A stretch of DNA of 64,000 bases from Bacteroidales bacterium (GTDB lineage Bacteria > Planctomycetota > Planctomycetia > Gemmatales > Gemmataceae): assembly GCA_026931725.1 (NCBI GenBank), contig JAIXLE010000059.1, positions 99,821-163,820 on the forward strand, written 5' to 3'. The position numbers and the translations under genes are program-made. Positions 33,642 through 41,728 of this stretch are shown one piece after another (the first letter of the stretch is position 1; every line of letters starts with the position of its first letter). Under the pieces are notes generated by a model. It saw only the letters and a program-made list of their open reading frames with translations. It ran no database searches and had not been told where the DNA came from.

Positions 33642-36365
33642 TTACCGCACCTTCCGCATGAGCAGTACGAAGGCACCGAAGTACACACACAAGAGCGGCA
33701 GCCCTAACACGGTGCCGAGTCGCCAGGCGGCGGTTTCCCGGTTGGAGAGCGCGACACGCGGGAACCGCCATTTCTCCGCGTCGGCCACGTTGGCGGGGAG
33801 GCGGTCTTCCCGGTGCAGTTGCCAGTTCAACGTGTGCATCAGCAGCGTTTCCTGACCCGGCGTGAGCCGAGTGCCGGTGAACAGGCCGCCATGACCATAG
33901 GCCACCACGCGGACGGTGGGCCGTTTGTGCTGCTGGGCCGCCAACGTCATGCCGAGCGCGGACAACCCGCGGTCGAAGATCGGCAGCATGGCCGCGAGGT
34001 TCTGCTCGGCGGGGTACGGTTGGGCGATCACCCATTCCGCGGGCACCGGCACCTCGACCGCGATGCCGACCGGGAACGGGCCTTTGCGTTCCTCATCGTG
34101 CGTGCCTTTGAGCGGGTCGCCGGGCTTGGCGGGGTCGTACTTCGGCAGCGCGTCCGCATCGCCCAGCGGGTTCGGCTCGTTCCAGGCCTCCGGGGTGGTG
34201 AACATGACTTCCGCGGCAAACGGGACCACGTTCGCAAAACCCGGAGCCAGATAGATCGGACGAAAACCGCTGCGTTTGACGGCGAGCGCCTGATCGACCG
34301 AACGGGACGTGACCCGGAACGCGCCGCCGATGGGGTTGGGAACATCACGCTCCTGGCCGCGTGTGGCGCTGGCCGGTGGGTCGAACGCTGGTGGGTCGAA
34401 CACCAACGGCGGCACATCCACGGTGGAAGTCAACGCCTCGGCGGAGCGTTCCGCCAGCGATTCTCCTTCCCGATCCGTGATGATGGTTTGTCGGCCCAGT
34501 TCGATACCGAGTCGGGGGAGCAGTCGTTCCACATCGTCATCCGCGGGGGTGTCCGGGATACCGGGTCGGCTGACGTTGGTGGGACCGAAGGCGAACAGCA
34601 CCGGCTTCCCAGCGGCGACGAACTCTTTCACCACGGCGGCCTGCTCTTTGGCCAGGGCGAACAGCCCCGGTGGAATCACTTCGCCTGAGCTGATGTCCAA
34701 CACCGTCAACCGGGGGACGATCAGCAAATCGCAGTCGGCGACGTACTGGGCGAACTTCGCTTGCAGGTCCGTCATCCGGCGGTTTTCCACGGCCTTTTCG
34801 TCGCGGAGCAACTCCCGGTAACGCGGTTCCACCTCGGCGAGTCGTTGGGTGTAGTTGGCGAGTTCTTCTTCACGGACCTTGATGTTTTCCAGGAAGATCG
34901 AGCGGATGAAGGCGCGATCCTGTTCGTCCCGGATCGGTCGAGCGAATTGCCGCCGGAACATCCGGTCCAGATCCGCGATGGAGCCTTTGTTCACCACCTG
35001 ATCGAGGGCTTTTTTCAATTCCCGGACAACCAATTCTCGATCGTAGATGACGAGGTTCAGCAGGTTGTACCGCGCCTCGATCCGATCGAGTTCGTTTTCC
35101 TCGTAGGTGTAGGCGGTCGGTGTCGGGCCGGTGCGGCCGCCCCAGCGTTTCAGGATCACGTCGGACACCGCGAAGCCGTTGGCTTCCAGGGTGTGCCGTA
35201 ACCCGGCGGCGCTGTACATGTCGTAGTTTTCGCGGCTGGTGAGGTACGGGTGGATCACCGCGAGTCCGACTTTCGGTTTGCGGTCTTCCAGGGCCAGCAC
35301 CTTCTGCACGAACGCATCCCGCCCCTGGGGAATCAGCACGAGGTTCCCCTGCCCGCGCACCTGCGGCGCGAACGCCAGCCCACCGGCGAGGACGGCCATA
35401 TTCTCACGCTCGGTCGAGGTCGCTTCCCGTGAGGCGGTCTTGTCGAGTTGGTAGAAGCCGGTAAAGCTCATCCGTGTAATGGCGGCGGGGTAAATCAGAC
35501 TCTTTCCCGCGTGGTGCGGGTCCGGCACGCTGATGGCCCCGAGACGCTCGGCTTCGGCGGTCGGTAGTGGACGCACCTTGCCATCGGCATAGAAGAAGAT
35601 GCTGTTCTCGGGCGCATCGCGGATCACCTCGGCAAGACCGGGGCGGGTGCGGGTCAGGTTCCGCAGGGTGCGTTCGTACCCTTCTTCCTCGACATCCAGA
35701 ATGACGACGTTGAACTGAGGGCCGAACTCCCGCAGTTGATCGACGAGATCCCGGACCTTTTCGACCACCTTCCGTTCCGCGGCGTAGTCGTAGGCATCCG
35801 GTCGTTCCGAGAGTGTCCCAGCGGTCTTGTGCAGTTGCAGCACGACCACCGTGGTGGGGGAGTCCGTGCGCAGTTTCCGCAACTGTTCGACCTGTTCCGG
35901 CGGCAGCGTGAACACGGCATCGCGGGTCAGATCGAACCGGGTATAGTGATTGAACGCATAGATATTCACAACGGCGAGGAGCGCCACGGCCAGGGCGATT
36001 TGCAGCACGGCGTTCGTGCCGACAACGGTTTTACGTCCCGCCACGAGGAACAATCCGCCGAGCAGTTCCACGGCGAGCCAGCCCACCGTCAGTGCCAGAC
36101 CGATCAGCGTGGTCAGTGCGAAGAGGTAGGCGTACCGCCCGTGGTCCTGATCCAGCGATTCCTGCATGGTCGTTTGCAGCCAGGAACCGAGCGTGCGGAG
36201 CCGTTCGGGTTGCGGATACCCCCGTTCCGCGAGGAGCATCCCCGCCCCGCCCAGGAACGCAAGTACCCCCGTCAGCCCCAAGACACGCAGGAGAAGCCGA
36301 AACCAGTTCCCCAACGTGGTCCGCTGGCGGGCATCGGTTCGGGGCAGTGTGGGTTCAGAACTCAT
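33642..36365 (-). CDS. GldG-like ABC-associated membrane protein
   Basis: The 907-residue protein has several N-terminal membrane helices (VLGLTGVLAFLGGAGMLLA; YLFALTTLIGLALTVGWLA; AVLQIALAVALLAVVNIYAF). A very large extracytoplasmic region resembles the GldG/IFT52-like ABC-associated domain (RFDLTRDAVFTL; VVVLQLHKT). The last third carries 'VLFAFGPTNV' and a large insert. One C-terminal helix (LGTVLGLPLLCVYFGAFVLL) closes it. It probably forms a complex with the ABC-2 permease and ATPase encoded upstream. In Bacteroidetes such sets serve gliding and type 9 secretion; in planctomycetes the substrate is unknown. The gap to the permease gene is 60 bp. Confidence 0.85.
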   Translation of the reverse strand: MSSEPTLPRTDARQRTTLGNWFRLLLRVLGLTGVLAFLGGAGMLLAERGYPQPERLRTLGSWLQTTMQESLDQDHGRYAYLFALTTLIGLALTVGWLAVELLGGLFLVAGRKTVVGTNAVLQIALAVALLAVVNIYAFNHYTRFDLTRDAVFTLPPEQVEQLRKLRTDSPTTVVVLQLHKTAGTLSERPDAYDYAAERKVVEKVRDLVDQLREFGPQFNVVILDVEEEGYERTLRNLTRTRPGLAEVIRDAPENSIFFYADGKVRPLPTAEAERLGAISVPDPHHAGKSLIYPAAITRMSFTGFYQLDKTASREATSTERENMAVLAGGLAFAPQVRGQGNLVLIPQGRDAFVQKVLALEDRKPKVGLAVIHPYLTSRENYDMYSAAGLRHTLEANGFAVSDVILKRWGGRTGPTPTAYTYEENELDRIEARYNLLNLVIYDRELVVRELKKALDQVVNKGSIADLDRMFRRQFARPIRDEQDRAFIRSIFLENIKVREEELANYTQRLAEVEPRYRELLRDEKAVENRRMTDLQAKFAQYVADCDLLIVPRLTVLDISSGEVIPPGLFALAKEQAAVVKEFVAAGKPVLFAFGPTNVSRPGIPDTPADDDVERLLPRLGIELGRQTIITDREGESLAERSAEALTSTVDVPPLVFDPPAFDPPASATRGQERDVPNPIGGAFRVTSRSVDQALAVKRSGFRPIYLAPGFANVVPFAAEVMFTTPEAWNEPNPLGDADALPKYDPAKPGDPLKGTHDEERKGPFPVGIAVEVPVPAEWVIAQPYPAEQNLAAMLPIFDRGLSALGMTLAAQQHKRPTVRVVAYGHGGLFTGTRLTPGQETLLMHTLNWQLHREDRLPANVADAEKWRFPRVALSNRETAAWRLGTVLGLPLLCVYFGAFVLLMRKVR

Positions 36366-36425
36366 AGCTGGAATCTCGGTATAAGCAACTGGCTGCCGTA
36401 GGGTTCATGCTGAGCCAGGAATGAA

Positions 36426-37193
36426 TCACGCACCCAATCGCCGCGCTTCGAGCGATCGCACGGTCAGAAACAGACAGAAAATCGTCACACTGACGTACAG
36501 TACGAGCGGGCGTGTGTCGATCAGACCACGGGTGAAATCATGACGGAACTGTTCTGGCACCGTGACCAGATACAACAGACTGCCGAACCCGGTTCCGGTG
36601 TCGAACCCGCCCGGCCAGAACCCGGCGGCCACGAAGATCAGACTCACGAGCAGAGCAATCATCGCCGCGACAATCTGACTCTTCACCAGACTGGAAATGA
36701 ACAAGCCGATCGCCAGGAACATTCCCCCGGCCAGCAGCACGCCCAGGTAGGATGTGACCACCGGCCATGGGTCAATCCGTGGCTGTCCGGTCTGCCAGTC
36801 GAGATCGACGAGGATGGGCAGATACGCCAACGTCGGCAGCCAGAGGACGACGTAGAACAGGAAGCAGGCGAAAAACTTCCCGGCGACGACCTGCCAATCA
36901 CGGATCGGCGCGGTCAGCAGCAGTTCCAGCGTCCCGGTTCCGCGTTCTTCCGCGAATAGCCGCATCGTCAGTAACGGCGGCACGAACAGGAAGACGAGCC
37001 AAAACACCTCGCTGCCGAGCCACGCCCGCATGGGGTATTCCACGCCCCGCGGCCCGGATTCCGTCAGGGCGGAGAGCGTGAAGTTGAACAGCACGCCATT
37101 GACGAACAGGAACACGAACAACGCCACATACGCAATCGGCGACAAGAAGTACGCCAGGAACTCACGGCGAATGAGTGAGAATAAAGCCCTCAT
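36426..37193 (-). CDS. ABC-2 type permease, GldF-like
   Basis: The 255-residue integral membrane protein starts 'MRALFSLIRREFLAYFLSPI', typical of GldF/ABC-2 permeases (cytoplasmic amphipathic helix, then the first transmembrane helix IAYVALFVFLFVNGVL). Six helices can be traced: VFWLVFLFVPPLLTMRLFAE, GKFFACFLFYVVLWLPTLAY, YLGVLLAGGMFLAIGLFIS, IVAAMIALLVSLIFVAAGF and a C-terminal LVLYVSVTIFCLFLTV. 'AEERGTGTLELLLTAPI' is the conserved coupling loop. It lies 16 bp after the ATPase gene and belongs with it and the GldG-like protein. Confidence 0.9.
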   Translation of the reverse strand: MRALFSLIRREFLAYFLSPIAYVALFVFLFVNGVLFNFTLSALTESGPRGVEYPMRAWLGSEVFWLVFLFVPPLLTMRLFAEERGTGTLELLLTAPIRDWQVVAGKFFACFLFYVVLWLPTLAYLPILVDLDWQTGQPRIDPWPVVTSYLGVLLAGGMFLAIGLFISSLVKSQIVAAMIALLVSLIFVAAGFWPGGFDTGTGFGSLLYLVTVPEQFRHDFTRGLIDTRPLVLYVSVTIFCLFLTVRSLEARRLGA

Positions 37194-37209
37194 CAGGTTG
37201 CATCCTCGC

Positions 37210-37932
37210 TTAAATGCCTTCTTGTCCGGTCAGTCTCACGAAAATCTCTTCCAAGCTCTGATTCTTGTGCTTGCGTCGCACCTCGGCCAGCGTGCCATCC
37301 TCGGCAACTTTCCCCTGGTAAATGATGATGACCGAATCGCAGGCCATCTCCACTTCCGTGAGAATGTGGGTCGAGAGCAGCATCGTGTGTTCGCGGCCCA
37401 GTTCGCGGATCAGCTTCCGGGTTTCGCGGATTTGTGTTGGGTCGAGGCCAGCGGTCGGTTCGTCGAGGATCAGCACGGGCGGATCCGCGAGCAGGGCATC
37501 GGCAAGGCCCACCCGCTGACGATACCCTTTGGAGAGCGTGCCCACCAGTTGTCGGCGGACATCGGAGAGCCAGCAGCGTTCCAGAACGTAGTCGATCCGT
37601 TTGCGGCGGGCACTCCAACCGAGTCCTTTTAGGCCCGCTCGGAATTTCAGATATTCATCGACACGGAGTTCCGGGTACAGCGGGCAGTTTTCCGGCATGT
37701 ATCCGATCTGGCGGCGGACGGCGATCGGGTCGGAGAAAACATCTTTTCCGGCGATGGTGGCTTGGCCGCTGGAGGCGGTCAGGAACCCGGCGAGGATCCG
37801 CATGGTGGTCGATTTCCCGGCTCCGTTTGGCCCGAGGAACCCGACGACGCGGCCTTTCGGTACTTCAAAGCTCACATCCCGAACAGCGGGATATTCGCCA
37901 TAGTATTTGGTCAGATGATCGACACGTATCAT
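37210..37932 (-). CDS. ABC transporter ATPase, GldA-like
   Basis: The 240-residue ATPase shows Walker A 'GFLGPNGAGKSTTMRI' (about 33-48), the Q-loop 'IGYMPENCPLYPEL', signature LSKGYRQRVGLADALL, Walker B 'VLILDEPTAGLDPTQ' and switch 'LLSTHIL'. The C-terminal part (LEEIFVRLT) fits ATPases paired with ABC-2 permeases. It is the first gene of the four-gene minus-strand operon. A near-perfect palindrome lies 35 bp upstream. Confidence 0.94.
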   Translation of the reverse strand: MIRVDHLTKYYGEYPAVRDVSFEVPKGRVVGFLGPNGAGKSTTMRILAGFLTASSGQATIAGKDVFSDPIAVRRQIGYMPENCPLYPELRVDEYLKFRAGLKGLGWSARRKRIDYVLERCWLSDVRRQLVGTLSKGYRQRVGLADALLADPPVLILDEPTAGLDPTQIRETRKLIRELGREHTMLLSTHILTEVEMACDSVIIIYQGKVAEDGTLAEVRRKHKNQSLEEIFVRLTGQEGI

Positions 37933-37966
37933 GGGTCAGTCGGCCCCGAGGGTACGGTGATGACGA

Positions 37967-37979
37967 CCACACGGTGTGG
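37967..37979. promoter_or_regulatory. Palindrome upstream of the GldA-like operon
   Basis: CCACAC-G-GTGTGG is a perfect 6-bp inverted repeat around one base. It sits 35 bp upstream of the ATPase ATG. It could be an operator; there is no independent support. Confidence 0.3.
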
Positions 37980-38036
37980 CAGGGGGTCAGACGGTAGAAG
38001 GTTAGAGATGATCGGCGAATCTGGCAAGGGAAATGA

Positions 38037-38459
38037 CTACGCATCCCAGTCTTCGATCGTGAGTCCGGGGATGCGGGCAAAGTCGCGGGCGTTCCGAGTG
38101 ACGACTACGGCCTGGAGTTCCAACGCGATTGCGGCAATGCGCAAGTCATTCTTGCGGACATTGAGTTTCAATCGCACGAGGCTTTCGCAACGGTGAAATG
38201 CCGAAACATCGAAGTTAGCGATGGGGAACTTTCCGAATGCCATCACGGATTTCGCCAGATTTTCATAAGCAAATTCCGCATCCGCGGCTGACTTGACACG
38301 ACGCAACAGGGTGTACCATCCGCCGAGAACCTCGTCGATTGTGATCACACTCACGCAAACCGACCCAGGCAGGGTGGACACGATTCGGCTTGTGATCGGG
38401 TGTTTCCCGCTGAGGAACTCACTGAACACATCGGTATCCAAGATGTGTGTCGGGGGCAC
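38037..38459 (-). CDS. vapC: PIN-domain ribonuclease toxin (VapC-like)
   Basis: PIN toxins cleave RNA with a cluster of acidic residues. The 140-residue product shows 'HILDTDVFSEF' (Asp8), 'ITIDEVLGGW' (Glu43), 'RKNDLRIAAIAL' (Asp near 105) and the final 'VTRNARDF', which is the complete catalytic set. It begins 5 bp after the stop of the HicB-like gene, a two-gene order typical of antitoxin-toxin operons with the antitoxin first. Confidence 0.9.
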   Translation of the reverse strand: MPPTHILDTDVFSEFLSGKHPITSRIVSTLPGSVCVSVITIDEVLGGWYTLLRRVKSAADAEFAYENLAKSVMAFGKFPIANFDVSAFHRCESLVRLKLNVRKNDLRIAAIALELQAVVVTRNARDFARIPGLTIEDWDA

Positions 38460-38464
38460 GAGGA

Positions 38465-38752
38465 TTACTCCGCTGGTTGATCATCTCGCAGACGGTTTTC
38501 CTCCATACATTTGCGCCACTCGGCCCAAAGGGGATGTTGTTCAGCCCCTTGGGCAATTCCCGCAACGGCCGCCACGGGATTGGTTCCCACGGGCACATCA
38601 AGGGAAATGACCTGAGCACGCGCGGCCCGATCCCGGAGCATGGCCACGGCTTCATCCGCTGTTGCGGCCTCCACGCACCAATCGAATGGCGACCCAGCTC
38701 GCGCCACATATCCACCATTGTCTCGGGGTTCCACCACGATCTGAAATGTCAT
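38465..38752 (-). CDS. HicB-like antitoxin candidate
   Basis: The 95-residue protein begins 'MTFQIVVEPRDNGGYVARA', with strands and a 'CVEAATADEAVAMLRD' helix. This is the pattern of the HicB partial RNase H-like fold. There is no AbrB/RHH-type DNA-binding N-terminus like those usual for VapB. The C-terminal 40 residues could contact the PIN toxin. It directly precedes the vapC-like gene (5-bp gap), so an antitoxin role is likely. Confidence 0.65.
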   Translation of the reverse strand: MTFQIVVEPRDNGGYVARAGSPFDWCVEAATADEAVAMLRDRAARAQVISLDVPVGTNPVAAVAGIAQGAEQHPLWAEWRKCMEENRLRDDQPAE

Positions 38753-38874
38753 CGCTGATTATCTCCGATCCTGTCTCATCATCTTATCAAATTCTATCCC
38801 GCTCTTGAATCCATCCCCCAGAAGTCCGATTTTGACAGTGTCGCATTTCTTCCCTGGAGTAAGGCGTTCTAGAC

Positions 38875-40164
38875 ATGGCGGACACTTCCAATAATAAACT
38901 CGCAATTGTGGTCGGCGGCGGCCCGGCACCGGGTATCAACGGCGTGATTTCCTCCGTTACCATCGAGGCCATCAATCAAGGGCTCGAAGTCATCGGCGTG
39001 CGGGACGGTTTCAAAAACCTCGTCTCCGGCGACTTGCAACAGACGCGGTTGCTGACGATCAACGACGTGATTCCGTACTACGATCGCGGCGGGTCGATGC
39101 TCGGCACGAGCCGGACCAACCCGGCCAAAAACCCGGCTGACTTGGAGCGGGTCATCACCAGCTTCCAGCAACTCGGCGTGCGCTACCTCGTCACGATTGG
39201 GGGCGATGATACCGCCTTCAGCGGTAGCCAGGTCTATCGTAAAGCCAACGGCGCGATCAAAGTGGCGCACGTTCCCAAGACCATCGACAACGATTTACCG
39301 TTGCCCCCTGGCATCCCGACATTCGGCTTCGAGACGGCGCGGCATATCGGGGTCGGCATCTCACGCAGCCTGCATGAAGATGCCCGCACCACGGGGCGAT
39401 GGTATCTGCTGGTCAGCATGGGCCGGGCGGCTGGGCACCTCGCACTGGGGATCGGCAAGGCATCCGCGGCCACGGTGACCATCATTTCGGAAGAGTTCCG
39501 CGGCCAGCCGGTCACGCTCGATGAGATTTGCGACATCATCATCGGCTCGATGATTAAGCGACTGGCGCAGAACAAGCCGTACGGTGTCGCCGTGCTGGCG
39601 GAAGGGCTCATCGAAAGCATCGGCGAAAAAGGGCTCATCCAGGCGCTCGGTGATGAACTGTCTCGGTATGGGCATGTCGAACGCGATCCGCACGGCCACC
39701 TCCGCCTCGGGGAGATTGAGTTTGGCCGCATGATCCGTTATCGGGTTGCGGAACGGTTGAAGAAACTCGGCTTGTCGGCCACGATGATCGACAAGGATCT
39801 GGGTTATGAACTGCGATGCGCGGACCCGATCCCGTTCGATGCCGAGTACACCCGGAACCTCGGTTACGGAGCGGTGAAGTTCCTCACCTCCTCGGAATCG
39901 GACCACTACGGCGCGATTGTGAGCTTCGTCGGCGGTAAGATGATGCCGTTGAAGTTCGAGGACATGATCGACCCGAAGACCAGCCGGATGCGGCCACGTC
40001 TGGTGGATGTCAACAGCGAAACCTTCGAGTGCGCCACCCGCTACATGATCCGCCTGGAACCGGAAGATTTCCAAAACGCGGGCCAGTTGGCCAAGCTCGC
40101 CCAGGTCGCCAAACTCACCCCGGACGAGTTCCGTCAACGGTTTGAGTATCTGGTTCAGGAGTGA
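38875..40164 (+). CDS. pfp: 6-phosphofructokinase, probably PPi-dependent
   Basis: Phosphorylates fructose 6-phosphate in glycolysis. The 429-residue product has the glycine-rich loop 'VVGGGPAPGING', catalytic 'PKTIDND' (134-140), 'SMGRAAGHLALGIG' and 'EFGRMIRYRVAERLKKLG'. At the phosphoryl-donor loop it reads GGDDT (109-113) where ATP enzymes have GGDGS/T, and PKTIDND where ATP enzymes have PGTIDND. Both changes mark pyrophosphate-dependent enzymes, so a reversible PPi-PFK is predicted. ATG 38875 is well placed. No partner gene is adjacent. Confidence 0.9.
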   Translation: MADTSNNKLAIVVGGGPAPGINGVISSVTIEAINQGLEVIGVRDGFKNLVSGDLQQTRLLTINDVIPYYDRGGSMLGTSRTNPAKNPADLERVITSFQQLGVRYLVTIGGDDTAFSGSQVYRKANGAIKVAHVPKTIDNDLPLPPGIPTFGFETARHIGVGISRSLHEDARTTGRWYLLVSMGRAAGHLALGIGKASAATVTIISEEFRGQPVTLDEICDIIIGSMIKRLAQNKPYGVAVLAEGLIESIGEKGLIQALGDELSRYGHVERDPHGHLRLGEIEFGRMIRYRVAERLKKLGLSATMIDKDLGYELRCADPIPFDAEYTRNLGYGAVKFLTSSESDHYGAIVSFVGGKMMPLKFEDMIDPKTSRMRPRLVDVNSETFECATRYMIRLEPEDFQNAGQLAKLAQVAKLTPDEFRQRFEYLVQE

Positions 40165-40185
40165 TGCGATACTCGGAACCCGAGA

Positions 40186-40551
40186 TCACGCTGGGGGCAT
40201 TTGCGAACCCAGCACCTGTTCATAGGTGTCCGGGTTGAAACCGACCAGTAGCGTGCGCCCCACCTTGGCCGTGGGGGCACGCAGGTTGCCCGTGGGGCCG
40301 AGCAACAATGCCAGAATCGCGGCTTCCTCAGGGGCCGGTTGCAGTTCCAGCACGTCGATTTTCTTCCCCTTCGCCGCGATGATGCGGTCCATTCCCGCCG
40401 TGAGCTGCACGGCCGCATCGGAGGCGAATTTCTGTTTATGGGCATCCACGGTGTCGTGGACGGTGATGCCGTTTTGCTCAAGGAACCCCTGAGCCTTCTG
40501 GCAGCTCGTTCACCCCTTGCGGTGGTAAAGCCAGTCGATCGCCTTGCTCAT
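40186..40551 (-). CDS. ArsC-family selenoprotein, UGA at codon 14
   Basis: Reading from ATG 40551, 13 codons (MSKAIDWLYHRKG) precede TGA at 40512-40510. The frame then continues TSCQKAQGFLEQ and runs to a TGA at 40186, 121 residues in all if the first TGA is decoded. The result, RKG-U-TSCQKA, puts selenocysteine in the redox position of a thioredoxin/ArsC-like UxxC motif. The rest matches the ArsC fold ('GPTGNLRAPTAKVG', 'RTLLVGFN'). A SECIS-type hairpin with a GGUU loop lies just downstream of the UGA. A caller that stops at TGA would report only a fragment from GTG 40449. The gene is convergent with the phosphofructokinase. Redox function is inferred; the ArsC-family selenoprotein class is known. 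Confidence 0.85.
40476..40512 (-). promoter_or_regulatory. Bacterial SECIS element with UGA codon
   Basis: On the minus strand the UGA (40512-40510) is followed after 15 bases by GCUCAGG (40494-40488), loop GGUU (40487-40484) and CCUUGAGC (40483-40476). The stem pairs fully apart from one bulged U. Bacterial SECIS hairpins sit about 10-20 bases after the UGA, with a conserved G/U in a small loop for SelB binding. This one fits. Confidence 0.75.
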
Positions 40552-40597
40552 GGTGTGTGCCTCGGAATCGTGAAAATCGTGAACAGGGACACGATGG

Positions 40598-40647
40598 GCA
40601 AAAAACAAAAGCCGTTGCCCGTGGGATCATCGGCCACGAGCAACGGC
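40598..40647 (-). terminator. Rho-independent terminator after the TPR gene
   Basis: On the minus strand GCCGTTGCTCGTGG (40647-40634) pairs with CCACGGGCAACGGC (40624-40611) across a 9-base loop, and TTTTGTTTTTT follows. It ends the TPR gene transcript and separates it from the selenoprotein gene. Confidence 0.9.
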
Positions 40648-40684
40648 ATTCCTCAGTGAAGATGCGAAATCTGGGCGGTTCGGC

Positions 40685-41113
40685 CTAATGCTTGCCGTAT
40701 TCCCGGAGCAGTTGGCGGAATCGTGGGTCTTTGCGGAGCGAATCCAGATCATGATCTTCGGCCATGTACCGAAAATCACGGTAGCCGAGCTCGACAGCCC
40801 GGCGGAGCGTCTGGAACGCCAAGTCCGGTTGCCGTAGGATGGCGTATCGGCAAGCGAGGTTGTAATGGGCGGTCGGATCCGTCGGGCGAATTTGCACGAG
40901 TTGTTGATCGACCTTTAACCCTTCCCGGACGAGTCCCTTGAGGGTCAGGTTGCTCGCCTGCGCTCGCAGCACATCCGCGAAATCTGGCAAGCGGTTCAGA
41001 ATCGCCTCGAAAAATTCGAGTTCAAAATCGAGTTGAGGCCGTTCCGCAAGCCGGGCCAGCGTGAGCGAGAAGGCACCCGATTCGGAATGGGGTCGCTTAT
41101 TGGAATTGGGCAT
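40685..41113 (-). CDS. TPR-end-domain small protein
   Basis: The 142-residue product has an N-terminal charged region and TPR-like helices: 'RLPDFADVLRAQASNL', 'LVREGLKVDQQLVQIRPTDP' and 'AHYNLACRYAILRQPDLAF' with 'LRRAVELGYRDF'. The C-terminal half is the short TPR-end motif 'MAEDHDLDSLRKDPRFRQLL', common in bacterial proteins. It probably mediates protein contacts. ATG 41113 is preferred to 41185. A good promoter lies about 90 bp upstream and a strong terminator follows. Confidence 0.8.
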   Translation of the reverse strand: MPNSNKRPHSESGAFSLTLARLAERPQLDFELEFFEAILNRLPDFADVLRAQASNLTLKGLVREGLKVDQQLVQIRPTDPTAHYNLACRYAILRQPDLAFQTLRRAVELGYRDFRYMAEDHDLDSLRKDPRFRQLLREYGKH

Positions 41114-41476
41114 CGGAGTCCCCCGGTTCTGGAGAGACTGAAAACAAAAACATCGTGTTGAGAGAATGCGTGGAGATGAACTCAAAGCTCACCTCCACAG
41201 TATTATAGATCGCGATTACACAGATACAATCGACGATCCAGCCAGAACCGGCAAACTTCTCGCCAGCGGGGGCACAATCCCCGAACGACCCGGATGAGTG
41301 GAAATGAAATGCCGCTTTCGGACTTTGGGCAAGAAATCGGGCTCGTGCGAGAAGATTCTCGATCCGACTTGGGCGGCCCCTCTGGTCAGAATGCGGGCCA
41401 CCCGCTAACATGAGGGCTTGTCCCAGGGGCATGAGATTCCATCTGGGCCAGGTACACGTTTTGCGGAGATGGTCCG
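41114..41476. other. 363-bp divergent intergenic region (TPR gene / rpmG)
   Basis: It holds a sigma-70-like promoter for the minus-strand TPR gene (41202-41229). No coding sequence or RNA gene was recognised; in particular no tRNA precedes rpmG. Confidence 0.4.
41202..41229 (-). promoter_or_regulatory. Sigma-70-like promoter for the TPR gene
   Basis: On the minus strand TTGTAT (41229-41224) and a perfect TATAAT (41207-41202) are spaced by 16 bp. Transcription would start near 41195, about 80 bp before the ATG at 41113. Confidence 0.5.
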
Positions 41477-41647
41477 ATGGCGAAGGCCAAAGAAGCCCGA
41501 AGCACGATCAAGCTGGTGAGCTCTGAGAGCGATCACTGCTACTACACGGAAAAGAATCGCAACAACACCAAGGAGCGCATCTCCTTGCGGAAGTTCGACC
41601 CCAAAGTGCGCAAGCACGTCATGTACAAAGAAGCGGGCAAGCTGTAA
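41477..41647 (+). CDS. rpmG: 50S ribosomal protein L33
   Basis: A 56-residue ribosomal protein too short for many ORF filters. It begins [18 protein letters not shown] and continues '[20 protein letters not shown]' and [16 protein letters not shown]. The TEKNRRN/T...LRKYDP pattern is diagnostic of L33. It has a single Cys where the zinc-binding CxxC forms have four, so this is the zinc-free type. It lies 81 bp before the aroDE gene. Confidence 0.95.
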   Translation: MAKAKEARSTIKLVSSESDHCYYTEKNRNNTKERISLRKFDPKVRKHVMYKEAGKL

Positions 41648-41728
41648 GAATGCCGCTAGCTCACGCGGGCAGTCCCGGTAGGGTCGGGGCTGCTGGTGGG
41701 TGTTTCTTTCCGTCCGGGAACTCCTCTC

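Noticed and set aside
38833..38838. TTGACA upstream of the phosphofructokinase gene
   Set aside because: No -10 at 16-18 bp spacing; the nearest (TAAGGC) is 22 bp away.
40186..40449. Stand-alone 87-aa protein from GTG 40449
   Set aside because: The frame is open upstream to a UGA with a SECIS-like hairpin and a good ATG at 40551, so the full selenoprotein reading is preferred.
41114..41476. tRNA gene near rpmG
   Set aside because: No T-loop (GGTTCGANNCC) or paired acceptor stem could be found.
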